The notes beneath the pieces were generated by a model. That model saw only the letters and a program-made list of their open reading frames with translations, was not told where the DNA came from and searched no databases. Shown here one piece after another: positions 21,171 through 33,498 of a stretch of 64,000 nt of DNA (its first letter is position 1; every line of letters begins with the position of its first letter). The stretch covers positions 1 through 64,000 of the forward strand of contig DUBB01000007.1 in the NCBI GenBank assembly GCA_012960535.1, given 5' to 3'. A program made the translations under genes and the position numbers. Origin of the DNA: Gammaproteobacteria bacterium (GTDB taxonomy: Bacteria > Pseudomonadota > Gammaproteobacteria > Pseudomonadales > Azotimanducaceae).

Positions 21171-22265
21171 ATGAATATCAAAACCCAGATCATAGTTGGC
21201 ATGTCTGGCGGCGTGGATTCGTCCGTCGCAGCCTTCCTTCTCAAACAGCAGGGCTACCAGGTCGCAGGTCTGTTCATGAAGAACTGGGAAGAAGACGATG
21301 GTAGCGAGTATTGTACAGCCAAACAGGACCTGGCAGATGCGCAACAGGTCTGCGACAGACTCAACATAAAATTACATGAAGCTAATTTTGCCAACGAGTA
21401 CTGGGACAATGTGTTCGAGGCGTTTATCGCAGAATATAAACAAGGGCGGACTCCCAATCCTGATGTGCTTTGTAACAGGGAAATTAAATTTAATGTGTTT
21501 CTGGATTATGCACGCCTACTGGGGGCAGAGCGCATTGCCACCGGTCACTACGCTCGCCTTGAAAGAAACAAAGCCCGCCAGCTTAATCTCCTTAAAGCGA
21601 CTGATGGAAACAAAGACCAGTCCTACTTCCTCCAATCGGTATCCGCGCATCAGTTCCAGGACTGCCTGTTCCCCCTGGGTTCTCTGGACAAAAATGAAGT
21701 CCGAAACATAGCCCGTGATCAGGGTTTCGAAAATTACCGGAAAAAAGACTCTACCGGTATCTGTTTTATTGGCGAACGCCGTTTTAGCGATTTTCTAAAG
21801 ACCTACCTGGCGCAGGATCCAGGCCTGGTAAGGTCTGTAGAGGGTGTTGCGTTAGGTCGCCATCAGGGTCTGATGTATCACACCATTGGTCAGCGCCAGG
21901 GGTTAGGCATCGGTGGGATAAAAGGTCAGCAGGAATTGCCCTGGTATGTGGTAGAAAAAGATCTCAGTAATAACGAGCTCATCGTAGCGCAAGGCAATGA
22001 TCACCCTGCCCTGTTTTCTTCTTCTATGACCGTTACCAACCTGCACTGGGTCAATTCGAAACCCGATTTATCTGCGGGACTGGCGGTCAAAGTACGCTAC
22101 CGACAAGCAGATCAAGCCTGTGTTGCTGTAACCAGTGGAAATCAACTGGAAGTGTCCTTCAGTCTCCCTCAACGGGCCATTACGCCAGGGCAATGGGCCT
22201 GCTTTTACCGAGGCGATCACTGCCTCGGCGGCGGTATTATCTCGACGGTCAGGAAAAATTTGTGA
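21171..22265 (+). CDS. mnmA: tRNA-specific 2-thiouridylase MnmA (TrmU)
   Basis: A 364-residue enzyme that adds sulfur to position 2 of U34 in Lys, Glu and Gln tRNAs. The ATP pyrophosphatase PP-loop [10 protein letters not shown] is at 10-19. The two catalytic cysteines lie in [12 protein letters not shown] and [10 protein letters not shown]. It takes sulfur from TusE, whose genes are at 3.8-5.1 kb in this window. Its TGA overlaps the hflD GTG as GTGA, the usual mnmA-hflD arrangement. Confidence 0.97.
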   Translation: MNIKTQIIVGMSGGVDSSVAAFLLKQQGYQVAGLFMKNWEEDDGSEYCTAKQDLADAQQVCDRLNIKLHEANFANEYWDNVFEAFIAEYKQGRTPNPDVLCNREIKFNVFLDYARLLGAERIATGHYARLERNKARQLNLLKATDGNKDQSYFLQSVSAHQFQDCLFPLGSLDKNEVRNIARDQGFENYRKKDSTGICFIGERRFSDFLKTYLAQDPGLVRSVEGVALGRHQGLMYHTIGQRQGLGIGGIKGQQELPWYVVEKDLSNNELIVAQGNDHPALFSSSMTVTNLHWVNSKPDLSAGLAVKVRYRQADQACVAVTSGNQLEVSFSLPQRAITPGQWACFYRGDHCLGGGIISTVRKNL

Positions 22266-22882
22266 CCGAGAGTATCGCCGATCGCGTTCTGGCCCTTTCC
22301 AGCGTCGTACAAAGCGCTAGCCTGGTCATGGCAATTGCAAGAACTGGCATGGCACCCGTCGATGCAATCGACGCCTGTGTACAAAGCCTGTTTGCGACTA
22401 ACCCAGCAACGCTACAGGATATCTTTGACCACGGTGACAAGATCCACCTGGGCCGTCAGCGACTGAAACAGATCTGGACGCAGCCAGAACCTGAGGATCG
22501 ACAGGTCATTTTAATAGTCAACCATCTGCTGCTACTCACGACTGCGTTTACCAGAACAGACTCTAATATGCGTAAAATGGGCACAGGCATTGCCCAGCTT
22601 TCAGCGCAGCTGTCGGCTATGAATACTGAAAAGCAACAGACCGATGACTTTATCTTTTCATCGTTTGCAGATCTTTACGAGCAATGGCTGAGTTCACTAC
22701 AGCCCAGAATAATCATACGGGGCCTGCCCGAGCATCTGCAGAATGCGTCTAATATATGCAAAATAAGAACCCTGCTACTGGCTGGTGTACGCGCTGCAAT
22801 GCTATGGCAACAATTAGGCGGACGACGGTGGCACCTTTTTTTCAAGCGGAAGGCTATTTTAGAGGAAATCAAGTTAAACTAG
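22262..22882 (+). CDS. hflD: Lysogenization regulator HflD homolog
   Basis: A 206-residue helical, membrane-associated protein of the HflD family, which in E. coli affects lambda CII stability; its normal cellular role is unclear. The family C-terminus with [21 protein letters not shown] is well conserved. I set the start at the GTG at 22262, overlapping the mnmA stop by four bases and preceded by AGGA. The open frame reaches back to 22193 within mnmA. Order mnmA-hflD-purB is conserved in gammaproteobacteria. Confidence 0.93.
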   Translation: MTESIADRVLALSSVVQSASLVMAIARTGMAPVDAIDACVQSLFATNPATLQDIFDHGDKIHLGRQRLKQIWTQPEPEDRQVILIVNHLLLLTTAFTRTDSNMRKMGTGIAQLSAQLSAMNTEKQQTDDFIFSSFADLYEQWLSSLQPRIIIRGLPEHLQNASNICKIRTLLLAGVRAAMLWQQLGGRRWHLFFKRKAILEEIKLN

Positions 22883-23100
22883 GTGTCAGCAGCAGGGCCA
22901 GCCCCGGGCATTTTAATTTTGCATCAAAAGCACTATCACACCGGTTAAGGCTCTGCTGCTGGCAACCTACTAATAGAATACTTTCATTAATAATCACCAA
23001 AAATTAACGTAACTAAAATCGGGCAGAAAATTACAAATCTCAACAGCAAAATAGATAACGCTCACACCTGATGTAAACCAATGCCAATCATTAATACTAG

Positions 23101-24498
<1,398 letters not shown>

Positions 24499-24514
24499 AC
24501 TGCTGCGATTAATT

Positions 24515-24964
24515 ATGAACCGATCTCGATTAATACCCGTTTATGTATCAGAAGCTGACTGGGACCGGGATCAAGCTGCCCTGAGAAGCATTCGTCATCG
24601 CGTGTTTGTCGATGAACAGAAGGTGCCGGAACAACTGGAATGGGACGGACTGGATGACACCGGCTGGCACTGGATTGCCAGAGATGAATCTGGAACTGCC
24701 ATTGGCACAGCCAGACTGGTGCCGTCAGGCCAGATTGGCCGGATGGCCGTGCTTGCCACCCATCGCAAACAGGGCATAGGCGCACGACTGCTTGCCGCAG
24801 CGGTCAGTATGGCTCGTGAACTCAGCTTCGATCAGGTCTTTCTGCATGCCCAGACGCATGCCATTAAATTCTATCACCAGGCTGGCTTTCAAATGGTTGG
24901 AGAGGAATTCGAAGAAGCCGGTATAGCCCATAGGATAATGCTGAAAGATCTTAAAAAAGAATAG
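24515..24964 (+). CDS. GNAT family N-acetyltransferase
   Basis: A 149-residue GCN5-related acetyltransferase. RHRVFVDEQKVPEQLEWDG (about 28-46) is the typical beta-bulge region of the YjcF/ElaA-like group, and IGRMAVLATHRKQGIGARLL holds the acetyl-CoA loop (RKQGIG). It starts 16 bp after purB and may share its transcript. The acceptor is unknown. Confidence 0.85.
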   Translation: MNRSRLIPVYVSEADWDRDQAALRSIRHRVFVDEQKVPEQLEWDGLDDTGWHWIARDESGTAIGTARLVPSGQIGRMAVLATHRKQGIGARLLAAAVSMARELSFDQVFLHAQTHAIKFYHQAGFQMVGEEFEEAGIAHRIMLKDLKKE

Positions 24965-24987
24965 ATCCCCTTCTACCTGACGTTCTT

Positions 24988-25476
24988 TTAACCCACTAAC
25001 TGCAGGGGTTCTGCAGCTACTAACAGGCCATTATGGTCTGCATAAAGATATTCGCCCGGCATAACCGTAATCCCGGCAAAGCTCAATGCCTGGTCATACT
25101 GGCCAATGCCACGTTTTACACTTTTCATGGGATGAGCAGCCAGTGCCTGGACGCCCAGCGGTAGCTGCTTAATCTGATCTACATCACGTATGCATCCATA
25201 CACAACCACGCCACTCCAGCCATGATCAACCGCCGCCTGCGCGAGATTATCACCCAGCATACCGCACCTCAGGGAACCACCAGCGTCAACCACCAGCACT
25301 CGGCCATTGCCACTGCCTGCCAGCTTTTCCGCGACTAACGAATTGTCTTGAAAACATTTAATGGTTGTGATTTCACCGTGGAAAGCATCGTAGCCGCCAT
25401 AACTACGGAACACAGGTTCGGCAACACGGACCTGGTCAGGAAAAGCATCACATAAATCTGGCAGGGGTATTCTCAT
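24988..25476 (-). CDS. rraA: RraA family protein
   Basis: A 162-residue RraA-like protein. In E. coli RraA inhibits RNase E; related proteins are 4-hydroxy-4-methyl-2-oxoglutarate aldolases. The GGSLRCGMLGDNLA motif and GVVVYGCIRDVDQI contain the Arg-Asp pair that binds metal in the aldolases, so enzymatic activity is possible. Length fits the Pseudomonas proteins. It converges on the GNAT gene. Confidence 0.92.
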   Translation of the reverse strand: MRIPLPDLCDAFPDQVRVAEPVFRSYGGYDAFHGEITTIKCFQDNSLVAEKLAGSGNGRVLVVDAGGSLRCGMLGDNLAQAAVDHGWSGVVVYGCIRDVDQIKQLPLGVQALAAHPMKSVKRGIGQYDQALSFAGITVMPGEYLYADHNGLLVAAEPLQLVG

Positions 25477-25563
25477 TTGATTCCTCTAATGGTTGATGTG
25501 GCAGCTCAATTCAAAAAAAAATCAGGCCAGGTAACCTTCCCTGCCCGCTAAAAACAAATTTCC

Positions 25564-25589
25564 CAGTCAGATGGTTTCATGCCTGACTG
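25564..25589. repeat. Hairpin-forming inverted repeat between thrH and rraA
   Basis: CAGTCAG (25564-25570) pairs perfectly with CTGACTG (25583-25589), and an inner ATG/CAT adds three pairs. It follows the thrH stop on the minus strand. No U-tract follows, so it may be an RNA-stabilising or Rho-linked 3' structure. Confidence 0.5.
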
Positions 25590-25699
25590 TAGCCAAGCGA
25601 TATCATCGGCAATACCGCAGCAAACATCGTCGATTCCATCGCCGGTAGGTCAGGATGGCCGCCAGGCGAGCACAAAATAAACTGCTGTGACAACAAGAA

Positions 25700-26308
25700 T
25701 CAGTCATGTACGGATGCCTGATCAAAATAGTTTCGCAGGGTTGCATAATCGTCTGTATGCAGGAAAGCAGGAAACTCCCGCTTGACATTTTCGGGGGCTC
25801 GAAACAAAAAACCAGCATCTGCCGCGGCTAACATAGTGGTATCATTATACGAATCTCCTGCTGCAAACACCCTGAAATTCAATTGTTTGAAAGCTTCGAC
25901 AGAACGACGCTTGGGGTCTTCCTGCCGCAATTGATAGCCCGTAACCTTGCCCTCTGGGGAAACGATCAATTTATGACAGAATAAAGTTGGCTGACCTAAC
26001 TTGGCCATCAAAGGGCTGGCAAACTGGTAAAAAGTATCAGATAAAATGACCACCTGATAAGCCTTCCTGAGATCATCCAGAAATGCCCTGGCACCCTGCA
26101 TGGGCTCGAGACCCGCTATCACACTCTGAATATCAGCCAAACACAAGCCATTTTCATGTAAATGGGCCAGGCGTTGATTCATCAGTTGGTCATAGTCAGG
26201 AATTTCCCGAGTAGTTGCCTTCAAACCCTGAATGCCTGTTTTTTCAGCAAAAGCGATCCAGACCTCAGGAACCAGTACCCCTTCTAAGTCCAAACATACC
26301 ATATCCAT
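25700..26308 (-). CDS. thrH: ThrH: phosphoserine phosphatase / homoserine phosphotransferase
   Basis: A 202-residue HAD-superfamily enzyme. In Pseudomonas, ThrH dephosphorylates phosphoserine and can transfer the phosphate to homoserine. The nucleophile motif is DLEGVLVPE (Asp7, Glu9), with Glu replacing the second Asp of the usual DxD. ILSDTF and the GDSYNDTTML acid pair follow. AGGAG lies nine bases before the ATG. It stands two genes from serC-independent serine genes and next to cysB, as in Pseudomonas. This may supply the last step of serine synthesis after the SerC at 42.8 kb. Confidence 0.93.
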   Translation of the reverse strand: MDMVCLDLEGVLVPEVWIAFAEKTGIQGLKATTREIPDYDQLMNQRLAHLHENGLCLADIQSVIAGLEPMQGARAFLDDLRKAYQVVILSDTFYQFASPLMAKLGQPTLFCHKLIVSPEGKVTGYQLRQEDPKRRSVEAFKQLNFRVFAAGDSYNDTTMLAAADAGFLFRAPENVKREFPAFLHTDDYATLRNYFDQASVHD

Positions 26309-26573
26309 AAATGATCGCTCCTAGGCTTCCAATAACCGCTGCGAATTGTTTCATGTCATTCGCCCAGCAACAATCATTTCCATGGCAAATGCACGATTAA
26401 ATGAAGTGGCACGGGTCTTAATAACAGCGCAATACTGGCATCAACGCCTGGCTGTGAGTACGACCAGCCTGATCGGTGAACCACTGGGCGCGCGAATTCG
26501 GCTCAAACATTCAACTACGCAACCCGTCGAGCGGGTAGTCAGCCGCAGTGATTAAAGCCGTCATTTAAAATTT

Positions 26574-27896
<1,323 letters not shown>

Positions 27897-28850
27897 CTAC
27901 TCGCTCTTTTGCTTGTGTAAGACACGAGGGTTTTTAATACCGTGAGGGACATGCCCGGAAACAACAACATGGCTGGCTAGCTGGCAGTGCTCAGCCTGAT
28001 CATCAAAGAATATATCAGCACCATAGGCTCTCAAGAATTCAGTTTTATTTCGTCCACCCAGGAACAACGACTCATCCAGGCGAATCTGCCAGCTGCGCAG
28101 AGTTTTAATAACACGTTCATGAGCCGGTGCTGACCTCGCGGTTACCAGTGCGGTTCGAATGGGGCACTGATCCTTGGGGTAGCGTGACTGCAACTCCTGA
28201 AGGGCACTTAAGAACCCCTTGAAAGGCCCACCCGCCAAAGGCTGATCTGCCTCCCGACGTTCATTTTCCGCAAAGGCGGTTAAACCTTCGGCCTGATAAA
28301 TGCGCTCGGCTTCATCAGAAAACACCACAGCGTCTGCATCAAAAGCAAAATTAAGATGAGGCGAATCGGTACGATCACCACTGCCAGGCAGTATAGAAGC
28401 GGCAGCCATGCCATTATCCAGCGCATCGGCGACATCAATTGGATCTGTCGATAAAAAAAGGTGGCAGCCGAATGGGCCCATATAACGATAGGGAGGTGAC
28501 CCTCCGGTAAATGCCGCTCGCGTAATATCCAAATGATGATGATCAATTGAGTTAAATACCCTGAGACCGGTATCAGCGCTGTTTCGGGAAAGTAGAATCA
28601 CCTCCACTTCGACCCGACCGCCGCTGTTGAGCGCCAGGAGCTTCTGCACTAAAGGAAAAGCATCGCCGGGTAACAATGGCTCCTTTTCATGAGCAACCTG
28701 GTATTCTGCATAAGCTCGCAGGCCATCTTCACGAAATACCTGATCGCTCGCCTGCAGATTAAACAGGGCGCGAGAAGATATCGCCAGGATCAATCTACTA
28801 GGATTTGATGTCACCGCTGGATTATCCTTGGAATTTAAATTTGCAGGCAT
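27897..28850 (-). CDS. 5'-nucleotidase, cytosolic cN-I family
   Basis: A 317-residue protein of the 5'-nucleotidase/cN-I family (PF06189), expected to dephosphorylate nucleoside monophosphates such as AMP. Motifs are AISSRALFNL near 23-32, VEVILLSRNSADTG, and FAFDADAVVFSDEAE, which resembles the HAD-like acid loop. LVTARSAPAHERV and FFDDQAEHC complete the pattern. AGG abuts the ATG, so the ribosome site is poor. Only 27 bp separate its start from the divergent VWA gene. Confidence 0.85.
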   Translation of the reverse strand: MPANLNSKDNPAVTSNPSRLILAISSRALFNLQASDQVFREDGLRAYAEYQVAHEKEPLLPGDAFPLVQKLLALNSGGRVEVEVILLSRNSADTGLRVFNSIDHHHLDITRAAFTGGSPPYRYMGPFGCHLFLSTDPIDVADALDNGMAAASILPGSGDRTDSPHLNFAFDADAVVFSDEAERIYQAEGLTAFAENERREADQPLAGGPFKGFLSALQELQSRYPKDQCPIRTALVTARSAPAHERVIKTLRSWQIRLDESLFLGGRNKTEFLRAYGADIFFDDQAEHCQLASHVVVSGHVPHGIKNPRVLHKQKSE

Positions 28851-28877
28851 CCTAAAAGACTATATCCTTAGTGACCT

Positions 28878-29582
28878 ATGAGCAACAAACATCCGACAGC
28901 CAGCGGAAAATCGGTTAGCACCACTGTAACATCGTTTCTGAACGATGCAGACAGGTACTTACCTGACAAAAAGGGACAGCATCCAGCTCGCCTCATTTTT
29001 GCGCTTGACGCGACCGCCAGCAGAGAACTGGCCTGGGATCACGCCTGCAAAATCCAAGGGGATATGTTTTCAGCAGTCCATGAGATTGGCAGCCTCGCCG
29101 TGCAACTGTGTTATTACAGGGGATTCAGGCAATTCAATTATAGCCCGTGGAGCACCAAAGCCAAGCCGTTGCAGGATTTCATGGCTAAAGTCTTCTGTCA
29201 GGGCGGCCACACCCAGATAGAAAAAGTATTACAGCATGCCCTGACCACCCAAAAAACACATAAACTAAAAGCCGTGGTTTTTGTAGGAGATGCCGTTGAA
29301 GAACCCGCTGACACGCTTTGTGACATAGCAGGCCATATGGGCCTGCTGAATATACCCCTGTTTATATTCCAGGAAGGACAGGATCACCAGGCGGCCCGAA
29401 CTTTTCGGCAAATGGCAGACCTGAGTGATGGCGCCTACGCGCCTTTTAACCTGCAAAGCCGTGAACAACTGAAAAACCTTCTCTCTGCAGTCGCCGTATT
29501 TGCGACCGGTGGCAAGTCCGCTGTGCAAGCATTAAGTAAGGCACGCCCGGAACTGTTACCCTTCCTTAAACAATTACGCTGA
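28878..29582 (+). CDS. VWA-like domain protein
   Basis: A 234-residue soluble protein with a von Willebrand factor A-like fold. LIFALDATASRE holds a MIDAS-like DxTxS (Asp44, Thr46, Ser48), and KAVVFVGDAVEE and LFIFQEGQD look like later strands. No signal peptide is present, so it is cytoplasmic. The gene ends two bases before the J-protein gene, so the two are almost surely co-transcribed. The specific function is unknown; VWA proteins often work with AAA+ or chaperone partners. No Shine-Dalgarno sequence is seen. Confidence 0.75.
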   Translation: MSNKHPTASGKSVSTTVTSFLNDADRYLPDKKGQHPARLIFALDATASRELAWDHACKIQGDMFSAVHEIGSLAVQLCYYRGFRQFNYSPWSTKAKPLQDFMAKVFCQGGHTQIEKVLQHALTTQKTHKLKAVVFVGDAVEEPADTLCDIAGHMGLLNIPLFIFQEGQDHQAARTFRQMADLSDGAYAPFNLQSREQLKNLLSAVAVFATGGKSAVQALSKARPELLPFLKQLR

Positions 29583-29584
29583 TC

Positions 29585-30331
29585 ATGATTGCCCGAATCG
29601 CCATTTTAGCTGCCATTGCCATCGCTATCTTTTTCATTCTGAAATCGGTTTTAGCCAGCAAACAAGTCAGTGTAAGGCAATTTTTCGTGCTCTACGGCGT
29701 GGTTATGGCGGTTATTGTAATCGTCTTTCTAGCAGTTACCGGCAGGCTCCATCCCCTGGCAGCTGCATTTGGCTTGTTTCTAGCCGCTGTAACCCGTCTG
29801 TTACCTCTGCTCTTACGGGGCACTCAGGCAATTAGAATTCTGGCAATGCTTAAAAACATGATGGGGTCGACCGCCAGTCGATCGAACCCTGGCCAGCAAC
29901 AGCGAACCGAAGCCAGGAGTACCTATTTTAATATGATCCTCGACCATGAAACGGGCTTCATGGATGGAACTGTACTGACCGGATCCTTTACTGGCAGACA
30001 ACTCTCCGAGCTGCAACTGGGTTCGCTGCTGAAACTGCTTGGTGAAGTTGCAAATAACGAAGAATCAAAAATGCTGCTCGAAGCCTTCCTCGACAGAAGT
30101 CACCCCCACTGGCGGGAATCAGATGGACAGGAACAGAATGCGACGCCATCCAATCCTATGACGCGCGAAGAAGCCCTGTCCATACTCGACCTGTCCGGCC
30201 AACCGTCAAAGCAGGAAATCGTGCAGGCTCACCGTACCCTGATGCAGAAAATGCACCCTGACCGAGGCGGTTCTACCTACCTGGCGGCACGAATAAACGG
30301 TGCGAAAGATATACTGATTACAGGACTTTAA
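29585..30331 (+). CDS. Membrane-anchored DnaJ-domain protein
   Basis: A 248-residue protein with predicted membrane helices at about 4-22, 34-52 and 57-78, a middle region of unknown fold and a C-terminal J domain ending the chain. The HPD tripeptide needed to stimulate Hsp70 ATPase is His224-Pro225-Asp226 in KMHPDRGGS. The arrangement resembles TIM14/DjlA-like J proteins placed at the membrane. It follows the VWA gene by two bases. A role in guiding DnaK to a membrane substrate is inference. Confidence 0.85.
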   Translation: MIARIAILAAIAIAIFFILKSVLASKQVSVRQFFVLYGVVMAVIVIVFLAVTGRLHPLAAAFGLFLAAVTRLLPLLLRGTQAIRILAMLKNMMGSTASRSNPGQQQRTEARSTYFNMILDHETGFMDGTVLTGSFTGRQLSELQLGSLLKLLGEVANNEESKMLLEAFLDRSHPHWRESDGQEQNATPSNPMTREEALSILDLSGQPSKQEIVQAHRTLMQKMHPDRGGSTYLAARINGAKDILITGL

Positions 30332-30394
30332 TGGCATGAAGGCTATCGCCATAACACGCCATGAAAACATAGCGACAAGACAAGGCTATTACCC

Positions 30395-31345
30395 ATGAAA
30401 CTGGATAAAGCCCCTGACCTGGAGTCAACCATCCAGCAGTTTGAAGATTTTGTCCTTAAACACTGGATAAAACCGAAAGCGCAGCTGACCTCAGGCCATC
30501 CGGAAACTCTCTGGCAGCAGGCTCTGAACAATAAAGGATGGAGCACCCCAGACTGGCCTGCTCATTTAGGTGGTACAAACTGGACTGCAATCGAAAGATA
30601 TCACTGGCACAAAGTCACCTGCCAGGCCCGATGCCCGCCAGGAGATATCCTGGCCAAGGAACTGGTCGGTCCCCTGTTATTCAGCTTCGGGAATTCACAG
30701 CAAATCACCTACCTCGACGGCATTCGTACTGGCACGGACATCTGGGGCCTGGCCAGATCGCTGGGAAACCATGCCGTCAGTCCATTGCATATCTCAGCTG
30801 GAACCACAAAACTGCTGCTTATCCTTGAACAGTCAGCCCACCAGTCAAGTCTGGCACTTGCACACCAGCCGGCAAAGGTACTCGGCCAGCCGGGTCCTTT
30901 GATCAATACAGAGTTTGAACTGCTGGGTCACTCGAATCAGGCTCACAGAATGATGAAAGCCGTGCAGCTCAAATACCAGCCTATTGCAGCAATATGCAGA
31001 ACAGCGGGCGCTATCGATCAACTGGCGCTGGCCATAACTACTCATAGCACAACAAGTCAGGAACAGCAGGTCTTCGCAGAGATTTCCATTGCCCAGCACG
31101 GCATCGAAATATACTGCCAGAGATTGCTGGCAACGGAACAGACCGAGCTGATGCCACTGGTGACTCGGGCAGCACGTAAGATCATGATTAAAATCAAGAC
31201 ATTAGAACAAAGCCTAGCAGGCTACTATGGTTTAACTGCTGCCACAGAACCTGGTAGCAACGAAAAAGAAACACCGATTAACGAATTCACGGATATTTTT
31301 CAATACTGTGAACCGCTGGATTTATTCGATTCATTCGCTGAATAA
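30395..31345 (+). CDS. Degenerate acyl-CoA dehydrogenase-like protein
   Basis: This 316-residue product resembles the N-terminal helical domain of acyl-CoA dehydrogenases: KGWSTPDWPAHLGGTNWT matches the GW-x3-DWP-x3-GG pattern, and FGNSQQITYLDGIRTGTDIWG matches the region that normally leads into the SEPGAGSD flavin loop. Here the loop is replaced by ARSLGNHAV and the beta domain is shortened. The C-terminal half is helical (about 195-280). Family enzymes are about 380-400 residues. Dehydrogenase activity is doubtful; it may be a non-catalytic relative. It lies 63 bp after the J-protein gene and ahead of a HAD gene. Confidence 0.6.
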   Translation: MKLDKAPDLESTIQQFEDFVLKHWIKPKAQLTSGHPETLWQQALNNKGWSTPDWPAHLGGTNWTAIERYHWHKVTCQARCPPGDILAKELVGPLLFSFGNSQQITYLDGIRTGTDIWGLARSLGNHAVSPLHISAGTTKLLLILEQSAHQSSLALAHQPAKVLGQPGPLINTEFELLGHSNQAHRMMKAVQLKYQPIAAICRTAGAIDQLALAITTHSTTSQEQQVFAEISIAQHGIEIYCQRLLATEQTELMPLVTRAARKIMIKIKTLEQSLAGYYGLTAATEPGSNEKETPINEFTDIFQYCEPLDLFDSFAE

Positions 31346-31386
31346 GCCAAGCACCGGCATAATTCCTTCATCACTGAGGCTCGACC

Positions 31387-32043
31387 ATGGAACAGCACTT
31401 GAAGGCCATCATTTTCGATCTGGATGGTACCTTACTGGATACTCTACTAAGCATAGCCGATGCTTTTAATCGTGCACTTGATCAACTGGGTTACCCTCAG
31501 CATCCGAGTGAAGCCTATCGATACTTTATTGGGGACGGCGTTTTCCAATGTGCCAGCCGCTGTCTGCCTGCGGCCGAACGGAATAAAGCAAGCATCGATC
31601 AACTGGTTCAGGCCGAGCGCGTCGAATACGCCAAGAGCTGGCATCAGCAGGTACAGCCTTATCAGGGAATAGTCGAGCTGCTGGCTGAACTCAGCAAACG
31701 GGAAATTGTAACTTCGGTACTGACTAATAAAGATCAGGCCGCCGCTGAGCAATGTATCCGCCGATTCTTCCCGGGACACAGCTTTCACCATATCATCGGA
31801 CATGATGGTAGCCGGCCGCACAAACCTGATCCCAGCGGTGGCGAATGGATTCTCAAAGCTTCTGGTATTAATTACCAGCAGGCAGCAATAGTCGGCGATA
31901 CCGCGGTGGACATCCTCACAGGCAAAGCTTGCAAGATGCTTGCAATTGGTGTGTCATGGGGATTTCGGGAACCCAGAGAGCTCACCGAGGCGGGTGCAGC
32001 CTACGTGATAGAGCAACCCCGCCAATTACTTGAATTGTTATAG
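31387..32043 (+). CDS. HAD-IA phosphatase, phosphoglycolate phosphatase-like
   Basis: A 218-residue HAD hydrolase. The nucleophile loop is IIFDLDGTLLDT (Asp11 and Asp13), motif II SVLTNK, the lysine HKPDP and motif IV GDTAVDI. The helical cap fits Gph-like phosphatases, but substrates in this group cannot be read from sequence. Its stop is eight bases before the aminotransferase ATG, so the two are co-transcribed. Confidence 0.88.
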   Translation: MEQHLKAIIFDLDGTLLDTLLSIADAFNRALDQLGYPQHPSEAYRYFIGDGVFQCASRCLPAAERNKASIDQLVQAERVEYAKSWHQQVQPYQGIVELLAELSKREIVTSVLTNKDQAAAEQCIRRFFPGHSFHHIIGHDGSRPHKPDPSGGEWILKASGINYQQAAIVGDTAVDILTGKACKMLAIGVSWGFREPRELTEAGAAYVIEQPRQLLELL

Positions 32044-32051
32044 GAAAATCA

Positions 32052-33383
32052 ATGAATACACCAGATCACAACCTTGCTCCCAAAGATCTTGACAGTTTCT
32101 GGATGCCATTCAGCGCGCAGCGCAATTTTAAGCGTGACCCGCGATTTATTGTTTCAGCTAAAGGCATGTACTATACCGACAGTCTTGGCAAGCAGGTTTT
32201 AGATGGTAGCGCGGGTTTATGGTGTGTCAATGCAGGCCATTACCGTGAGCCTATTAACCAGGCTATCGCCCGGCAGTTATCGGAGCTGGATTTTGCACAT
32301 AGTTTTGGCTCAGGACACCCGCTCGTCTTTGACTATGCCAGTCGCCTGGTTAAGCATTTTCCAGACCCTTTAAACCACGTATTTTTTACCAATTCTGGCT
32401 CTGAATCGGTCGATACTGCCCTGAAAATAGCGTTGGCTTACCATCGGAAGAGAGGTGAAGCAGGAAGACAGCGCCTCATCGGCCGGGAGAAAGCCTATCA
32501 CGGTATGGGTTTTGGCGGCCTTTCCATCGGTGGCCTTGGGAAAAACAGAAATCCGTTCGGCCTGTTATTGCCAGGAACTGACCACCTTCGGCAAACCCAT
32601 GGATTAGCAGAAAATACTTTTTCAAGAGGTTTACCTGATCACGGAGCTTATCTTGCTGATGATCTCGAGCGGCTGATCGACCTGCACGGTGCTGATGCCA
32701 TCGCAGCCGTTGCAGTAGAGCCTATAAGTGGGGCGGGAGGCGTTCATTTGCCACCCAAAGGTTACCTGCAGAAACTCAGAGATATCTGTACCGAACATGG
32801 CATTTTACTGATATTTGACGAAGTCATTACAGGTTTTGGTAGAATCGGTGCCTGTTCCGCGGCAGAGCGGTTCGGTGTTGTACCCGATATTATGACTACA
32901 GCAAAAGGTATCACTAACGCCACTGTCCCCATGGGCGCCGTTTTTGTCAGCGATGCTATCTTCGATACCTTTATGGACAGTGAGATCCCAGGGGTGGAGT
33001 TAACACATGGCTACACCTATTCCGGGCATCCTGTTGCTTGTGCTGCAGGTATGGCTACGCTGGATATTTATGAACAGGAAGCCCTGTTTGACAGACCGAA
33101 ACAACTCCAGGAACACTGGCTCGACTGCGCTCTATCTCTTAAAGGTCTGGACAAAATCATCGATATAAGATGCTTTGCCTTACTAGCGGCAGTGGAGATG
33201 GTGCCACGCGCGGGTGAGCCTATGCAACGTGGTACAGATGCCGCCAGATACTGTTATGAAAATGGCGTATGGGTACGCAACATTGGCGATTCCCTGGTCC
33301 TGTCGCCCCCCTTGATTATCAGCGAAGAGGAAATCACCCGGATTTTCAACGTTATTGGTAGCGCTATTGAACAGGTCAGCTAA
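32052..33383 (+). CDS. Class III aminotransferase, omega-amino acid--pyruvate type
   Basis: A 443-residue PLP enzyme of the beta-alanine/omega-amino acid:pyruvate group. The FWMPFSAQRNFKRDPRF start, GLWCVNAGHYR and TNSGSESVDTALK are hallmarks of that subgroup. The PLP lysine is Lys285 in TTAKGITNA and Asp256 in IFDEVITGFGR binds the pyridine nitrogen. It probably works in beta-alanine, taurine or polyamine catabolism; the exact donor is open. Confidence 0.92.
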   Translation: MNTPDHNLAPKDLDSFWMPFSAQRNFKRDPRFIVSAKGMYYTDSLGKQVLDGSAGLWCVNAGHYREPINQAIARQLSELDFAHSFGSGHPLVFDYASRLVKHFPDPLNHVFFTNSGSESVDTALKIALAYHRKRGEAGRQRLIGREKAYHGMGFGGLSIGGLGKNRNPFGLLLPGTDHLRQTHGLAENTFSRGLPDHGAYLADDLERLIDLHGADAIAAVAVEPISGAGGVHLPPKGYLQKLRDICTEHGILLIFDEVITGFGRIGACSAAERFGVVPDIMTTAKGITNATVPMGAVFVSDAIFDTFMDSEIPGVELTHGYTYSGHPVACAAGMATLDIYEQEALFDRPKQLQEHWLDCALSLKGLDKIIDIRCFALLAAVEMVPRAGEPMQRGTDAARYCYENGVWVRNIGDSLVLSPPLIISEEEITRIFNVIGSAIEQVS

Positions 33384-33498
33384 GCGCAGCATTGGGTAGT
33401 CAACTTTGAGCAGACGATCTTGAATCGTTGCCTACTGGCACCAGCAGGTCAGTTCATTACTTGTAGAAAAGAATAACTATGGCAGGAGAAGCAGCAAT

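Noticed and set aside
26346-26555. 69-codon + strand frame between thrH and cysB
   Set aside because: No ribosome site or family features; likely chance.
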